Assembly (NCBI RefSeq): GCF_004362865.1
Contig: NZ_SNYI01000002.1
Coordinates: 834,099-898,098, forward strand
Source of the DNA: Zeaxanthinibacter enoshimensis
GTDB lineage: Bacteria > Bacteroidota > Bacteroidia > Flavobacteriales > Flavobacteriaceae
Length of the DNA: 64,000 nucleotides
Direction of reading: 5' to 3'
The notes beneath the pieces are model-generated. The model was not told the DNA's origin, did no database searches, and saw nothing but the letters and a program-made list of their open reading frames with translations. The first letter of the stretch is position 1. Each line of letters opens with the position of its first letter. Positions 59,965-64,000 of this stretch are shown piece by piece. Both the position numbers and the translations under genes were made by a program.

Positions 59965-62003
59965 ATATCCTGGTTTACAACTAATTTTGATTTTAAGAAT
60001 TCATATATGCTGTACTGGGACCTGACCGGTTTTTCACCGGCAGCCCGCTCCACGTAGGTGTTGGTATCCTCCCGGTCTATGATCCTGGCCTTTACATTAT
60101 CAGCCAGTTGTATATCCAGCACTTGTTTCAGTTCCTTAAATATATGCGGGCTGAGTATAGGTGTCAATACTTCAATCCTTTTATCGAGATTGCGTGTCAT
60201 CCAGTCCGCGGAGCCCATATACATCTTGGGATCACCATCGTTATAGAAATAATAGATCCTCCCGTGTTCAAGGTAACGATCAATGATACTGGTGATCTCC
60301 AGCTTGCCCCAGGAACTCCCTTCCTCGGGAGTTGGTGGTACCAGGCAACAGAACCCACGGACCAGTAAGCGGATATCCACCCCCTGCGCCAGGGCCTTGT
60401 AAAGTTCATCGATCATTCCTTTATCCTCCAGGCTGTTCATCTTGGCAATGACCAAAGCTCTCTTACCCTCCTGGCGGTTCCTGATCTCGTTTTCGATGAG
60501 TTCCCGAAACGTGCTACGTGTGTTGTAAGGGGAAGCTAACAGGTATTTCAGCTTGGGGATAATTAGTTTTTTCTCCAGAACCAGGAAGACCTGGCTGAGA
60601 TCCTCCGTAATGCGTTTGTCAGCTGTGAACAGCCCGTGGTCGCAGTATATCTTCGAAGTCTGGGCATTGAAATTCCCTGTGCCGATATATCCGTAGCGCA
60701 TGAGGCCACCTTCTTCCTCTCGCTCTACCATTGCGATCTTCGCGTGCACCTTGATGTTGGGTACGCTGAAAATGACTTTAGCCCCGTTCTCTTCCAAAGT
60801 TTTTCCCCAGAAGATATTGTTCTCCTCGTCAAAGCGCGCTTTCGCTTCTACAAAGACGATAACTTCTTTCCCGTTTTTCAGGGCTTTTAAAAGTGCGTCC
60901 GTGAGGGTTGATTCTTTGGCGATACGGTACAGGGAAATTTTCAGGCTGGTGACCTTGTCATCATCCGATGCCTGCCGGATAAAATTCTCGAGGACAGAAA
61001 AGTCCTGGTAAGGGTAATGTGTCAGGTAATCTTTTTGTTTCAGTGCAGCAAAATAGTCCTTTATACCGGCCAGTTCAGGGTGGGGCAGGGGCGGCATTTC
61101 TTCATATTTCAACCCGGGCTTTTCCAATGAAAGGCTGAAATCCATAAAATCGGAGAAATTGTGGTACCTGCCTCCCGGGAACATGTCTATTTTACTAATC
61201 TCGAGTTCTTTCATAAGAGACCCACACAATTTCTTAGGCATGCTCTCGTCGTATAGCAGTCTTGTAGGCTGCCCGGATGTTCTCTGGTCGAGGCTGCTGT
61301 AAATGCGTTCTACCAGGTCTGTATCTGATGTTTCATCTTCCAGGTACAGCTCTGCATCTCTCGATAACTTGATAGAATAGGCATTCTTCACCGTTTTTCC
61401 TGTAAACAGTTTGTCCAGGTGGCACCGCAGCACGTCGTCCAGGAAAATATAATGGGTACGCTCCCCGGGCAGCTCGATAAATCGCCCGTGTTTATCTGTG
61501 GGCACTAAGACCAGTGAAAAGGATCCGTCTTCAAAGGCGACCAACAGGTAAATTTTCCCATTCTGAAGATCCTCCGAAGTAAATTCCTGCAATACCTCGC
61601 AGTCGTCCATTACCTCATTACTGAAAAAAGTTTCAAGGAATTCCTGTTGCTGCGCGGAACAACTTTGCGGAGTTTCAAAATATACCCCGTGATCCTCCAG
61701 GCCCCTGTAGATATTCTGCAGTATTTCTCCAAACCTGCATTGTTGGGCGTGTACTTCTTTAAGGATATGTTTAAGGGTCTTGTTAGACCTTGTCATCAGT
61801 TTTTTACGGAGTTTTTTATCCACCTTCTTTAGCTGGCGGAGCTGGGAGATCCTCACCCTGAAATACTCATCCAGGTTTGAAGAAAAGATGGCCAGGAATT
61901 TCAGGCGTTCTAAAAGGGGAGTAGCCGGGTTTTCTGCTTCCTGCAGTACCCGTTCGTTGAAGGAAAGCCAGTTGACGTCCCGATGCTTGTACGATTTTTC
62001 CAC
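59961..62003 (-). CDS. ppk1: Polyphosphate kinase 1
   Basis: A 680-residue kinase that makes polyphosphate from ATP. The N-terminus REVN-like segment (YKHRDVNWLSFNERVLQEA) and the two phospholipase-D-like halves are in order; the autophosphorylated histidine is in NIKVHAKIAMVERE, followed by GTGNFNAQTSKIYCDHGL, and the second active-site segment includes LVRGFCCLVP and YMGSADWMTRNLDKRIEV. Length is normal. It follows the nucleoside phosphorylase by 57 bases and is translationally coupled to the solute-binding-like gene. Confidence 0.97.
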   Translation of the reverse strand: MEKSYKHRDVNWLSFNERVLQEAENPATPLLERLKFLAIFSSNLDEYFRVRISQLRQLKKVDKKLRKKLMTRSNKTLKHILKEVHAQQCRFGEILQNIYRGLEDHGVYFETPQSCSAQQQEFLETFFSNEVMDDCEVLQEFTSEDLQNGKIYLLVAFEDGSFSLVLVPTDKHGRFIELPGERTHYIFLDDVLRCHLDKLFTGKTVKNAYSIKLSRDAELYLEDETSDTDLVERIYSSLDQRTSGQPTRLLYDESMPKKLCGSLMKELEISKIDMFPGGRYHNFSDFMDFSLSLEKPGLKYEEMPPLPHPELAGIKDYFAALKQKDYLTHYPYQDFSVLENFIRQASDDDKVTSLKISLYRIAKESTLTDALLKALKNGKEVIVFVEAKARFDEENNIFWGKTLEENGAKVIFSVPNIKVHAKIAMVEREEEGGLMRYGYIGTGNFNAQTSKIYCDHGLFTADKRITEDLSQVFLVLEKKLIIPKLKYLLASPYNTRSTFRELIENEIRNRQEGKRALVIAKMNSLEDKGMIDELYKALAQGVDIRLLVRGFCCLVPPTPEEGSSWGKLEITSIIDRYLEHGRIYYFYNDGDPKMYMGSADWMTRNLDKRIEVLTPILSPHIFKELKQVLDIQLADNVKARIIDREDTNTYVERAAGEKPVRSQYSIYEFLKSKLVVNQDI

Positions 62004-62060
62004 TCTGATGTTTTGAGGGTAAAAATACGTATAAGTTAGACTGCCCGTTTGCTATATTGG

Positions 62061-62942
62061 TTAAACAAATGACGCTACAGTCAAATGTTCCAGTACATAT
62101 TCGATAAGTTTTTTCACTGCTTTCTCCGGGTTTTCCGAGAAGGTACCATTATAGCGATTGGCCAGGATACAATTCATGGAAACGGCCTGGTGACCCAGCA
62201 ACCTGGAAAGCCCATAAATACCGGAGGTTTCCATTTCAAGGTTAGTGATCATACGTCCTTTATACCTGAAAGACGAAAGTTTATGATTCAGGTCGGGATC
62301 CTGGAGTTCCAGTCTCAGTTTCCGACCCTGTGGACCATAGAATCCTACCTTGGTGGCGGTCACCCCCATCAAGACCTGGTCCGATGCAAAGGCTTCAAGT
62401 AGTTCGTTATCAGCTTTAATGACGTAGGGGGTAGATTTGGCCGAAGACCATTGGGTATATTCCAGGAAAGCTTTCTGAACCTCGTGGTATTGTAAATGGG
62501 AGCTGTCATAGAAATGCAGCAGGTTGTCAAACCCGATAGCGTACTCGCTCATAAGGAATGTATCAACTTCGATCTCCGGCTGCAGCGCCCCGGAAGTCCC
62601 GACCCGTATCAGTTTCAGTTGCTTTAATTCTTCTTTGACCTTCCTCGTCTTAAAATCAATATTCACCAGGGCATCCAGTTCATTAAGAACAATATCTATG
62701 TTGTCTGTTCCTATTCCGGTCGAAATCACGGTGAGACGTTTGCCCTTGTAGTGCCCGGTATGGGTGACAAATTCCCGCTTTCCTTTTTTGACCTCTACGG
62801 AGTCAAAATAAGAAGTTACCATTTTCACGCGATCAGGATCACCAACGGTGATGATGGTATCGGCAATATCTTCAGGATGTAAATTGAGATGATAGATGCT
62901 CTGATCCTCGTTGAGGATCAATTCAGAGGGGAGTAAAGGCAT
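62061..62942 (-). CDS. Nucleoside phosphorylase (uridine phosphorylase-like)
   Basis: A 293-residue enzyme of the PNP/UDP phosphorylase superfamily. It shows VGDPDRVKMV (phosphate binding), STGIGTDNIDIVLNEL, LIRVGTSGALQPEIEV and the ribose-binding NLEMETSGIYGLSRLLGH. The ME-T/S pattern fits nucleoside phosphorylases; pyrimidine preference is inferred from overall similarity, not proven. One base separates it from the upstream DUF1835 gene, so they form an operon. Confidence 0.9.
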   Translation of the reverse strand: MPLLPSELILNEDQSIYHLNLHPEDIADTIITVGDPDRVKMVTSYFDSVEVKKGKREFVTHTGHYKGKRLTVISTGIGTDNIDIVLNELDALVNIDFKTRKVKEELKQLKLIRVGTSGALQPEIEVDTFLMSEYAIGFDNLLHFYDSSHLQYHEVQKAFLEYTQWSSAKSTPYVIKADNELLEAFASDQVLMGVTATKVGFYGPQGRKLRLELQDPDLNHKLSSFRYKGRMITNLEMETSGIYGLSRLLGHQAVSMNCILANRYNGTFSENPEKAVKKLIEYVLEHLTVASFV

Positions 62943-62943
62943 A

Positions 62944-63885
62944 TCAGAGTTTTAGGATTCTCCGTGAATCCGTATTGTAAAGGAAATTGTATTTAAGTGC
63001 ACCACCGAGGTAGGAGTCGTTATCTCTGAGCTGGGAATAATAGTTAGATTTTCCCTCCAGTATTGCTTTGCCTTTCTCAGTGATCTTTACGGGGTTAAAC
63101 CCGCTGAAAAGTGGCTTTAAGGTGGTGATAACTCTTTCGTACTGGGTATCCCCGAACCCATAAAGTTGCTGGGTCTCGAGCAGGTTTTTTAATAATGCTT
63201 TTTTCGACTTGGGTCTGTCCAGCAGGGAAACTTCAAGTATCCTGTTCTCGATCTCGTTAAGTCCGTTCTTAATAGTAGGGAACCTGCGCAGGTGTGCCTT
63301 CAAGGCATCGGAGAGGTAATCAAAGCTAAAATGATCAGAATCAGTGATATTCTCCAAGCGTATTGGGTTGTCACTGCAGTAAAGTTGCCATACGTAATCT
63401 GCGTACTCGATATCATCCTGGCTCAGGACCTTACGGCTCTTATATAGTGTCAACAACTGTTCGTTGCTCAGTTTGTTTAAACTGGTCAGCCTAGAGGTTT
63501 CAGGATCTTTTCCGGTAAGGACCATGGAAATTTCTGCGTGCCTGCGGTGCGTCTTTAACCAACTCAGTACGGCCAGCATATTGATCTGGCAGAACAGGTC
63601 ATGTTCAAACCAAAGAATGATCTGGTCCTGTTGTTTATGGTTACAGAGCGAGCGGTATTCTTTCAGCGTTTTTTCAACGAACCAGGATTTACTGACGTTG
63701 TAATTCTTATGCAGGAATTCAAATCGGGTCTTCCAGAATGCTTCGCTTCCAACATTAGTTTCGGTCTTACCTTCACACAACATCTCCCTCCAGGTAATAA
63801 TATCGCCTTTCAAATCCAGTTCCTGTAATCTTTGGGTAAAACTGTCCCCGTTAGTGATATGCAGTAGTTGGGAGCTCATCTTCAA
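62944..63885 (-). CDS. DUF1835 domain protein
   Basis: A 313-residue cytosolic protein. The DUF1835 part is recognised by LLHITNGDSFTQRLQEL, DIITWREMLCEG and ILWFEHDLFCQINMLAVL; the C-terminal half carries a winged-helix-like stretch (LLETQQLYGFGDTQYERVITTLKPLF). Function is unknown. It is the first gene of a probable operon with the nucleoside phosphorylase and, 57 bases further on, ppk1. Confidence 0.82.
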   Translation of the reverse strand: MKMSSQLLHITNGDSFTQRLQELDLKGDIITWREMLCEGKTETNVGSEAFWKTRFEFLHKNYNVSKSWFVEKTLKEYRSLCNHKQQDQIILWFEHDLFCQINMLAVLSWLKTHRRHAEISMVLTGKDPETSRLTSLNKLSNEQLLTLYKSRKVLSQDDIEYADYVWQLYCSDNPIRLENITDSDHFSFDYLSDALKAHLRRFPTIKNGLNEIENRILEVSLLDRPKSKKALLKNLLETQQLYGFGDTQYERVITTLKPLFSGFNPVKITEKGKAILEGKSNYYSQLRDNDSYLGGALKYNFLYNTDSRRILKL

Positions 63886-63951
63886 TTTGGTTTTTGTTCT
63901 AACCTCTAAGGTACATTAATATCGAAAAATAGAAAAACTAATTAACAGAAT

Positions 63952-64000
63952 TCAGCCACCTACGCGCTTGGTTCTGAAGCCTTTTTCCTGTAAAATTTCC
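63952..64000 (-). CDS. 3' end of an unidentified gene
   Basis: The last 49 bases read on the minus strand as an open frame ending EILQEKGFRTKRVGG then TGA. The codon pattern looks coding, but 15 residues are too few to name a family. The gene would continue beyond the window. Confidence 0.35.
   Translation of the reverse strand, partial: EILQEKGFRTKRVGG

Noticed and set aside
1-64000. CRISPR arrays, tRNA/rRNA genes, insertion sequences, prophage, riboswitches
   Set aside because: Reading the intergenic spaces showed no periodic repeats, no cloverleaf or CCA-type ends, no transposase or integrase genes and no known riboswitch core; all gaps are under 300 bases.

Overview
The window looks like a stretch of core chromosome from a member of the Bacteroidota, most likely the Flavobacteriaceae. 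The evidence is family content: zinc metalloproteases of the DUF5117 type, a fused branched-chain 2-oxoacid dehydrogenase E1, a TlpA-type thioredoxin with a DUF4369-like N-terminus, OmpA lipoproteins with a coiled coil, and a two-component radical SAM/DUF4130 repair pair. It also has recurrent TAnnTTTG elements at the position expected for the Bacteroidota -7 box, and few Shine-Dalgarno sequences. I cannot name a genus. I see no rRNA, tRNA, insertion sequence, prophage or CRISPR array. Coding density is very high and no gene-free stretch reaches 300 bases.

Layout. 122-1324: an MFS exporter. 1321-5990 (-): leucine operon leuC-leuD-leuA/cimA-leuB. 6281-8386 (-): recG. 8459-11466 (+): M1 aminopeptidase coupled to a patatin. 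11472-14776 (-): envelope and periplasmic genes (small membrane protein, degenerate OmpA-like protein, M20 amidohydrolase, DsrE-like protein). 14958-17937 (+): UvrD/PcrA helicase and a YciO-type protein. 17940-22708 (-): DUF5117 metalloprotease lipoprotein, OmpA lipoprotein, glycosyltransferase. 22815-24307: a stand-alone HsdR_N-type nuclease domain divergent from holA. 24309-33931 (-): DoxX, fused E1, a pseudo-M1/beta-barrel protein, a LOG protein, uvrA.

34024-37191 is the most interesting part. A DNA-repair operon (small basic protein, radical SAM protein, DUF4130 protein) diverges from a LexA-like HTH/S24 regulator. The 78-98 bp between them carry an array of interlocking palindromes built on TTGGA-N5-TCCAA. 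The small protein and the radical SAM protein both end in a sliding-clamp-binding motif (QLNLF and QLSLF). Together this reads as a self-contained, probably damage-inducible repair module with its own operator code.

37215-50072: gamma-glutamyltransferase, ACP phosphodiesterase, phosphoglucomutase-family enzyme (glmM-like), a lipid A acyltransferase and a rhomboid protease sharing a palindromic divergent promoter, a propeller lipoprotein, a TlpA-like lipoprotein, a small beta-barrel protein, a YdiJ-type FAD/Fe-S dehydrogenase, and an LpxH-like phosphoesterase that has lost five of seven metal ligands. 50235-55724 (+): aroC, a dicarboxylate/glutamate symporter, then a tightly coupled trio of glutathione-synthetase-like ATP-grasp enzyme, N-formylglutamate amidohydrolase and QEGLA-motif (DUF1704) metallopeptidase. 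55729-64000: DCC thiol oxidoreductase, MutS2, ung, and a (-) operon of DUF1835 protein, nucleoside phosphorylase, ppk1 and a signal-less solute-binding-like protein.

DNA maintenance is well represented (recG, uvrD, holA, uvrA, ung, mutS2, radical SAM/DUF4130), as is envelope biology. Three genes are clear candidates for pseudoenzymes or degenerate domains: the M1-barrel fusion, the LpxH-like protein and the OmpA-like paralogue.
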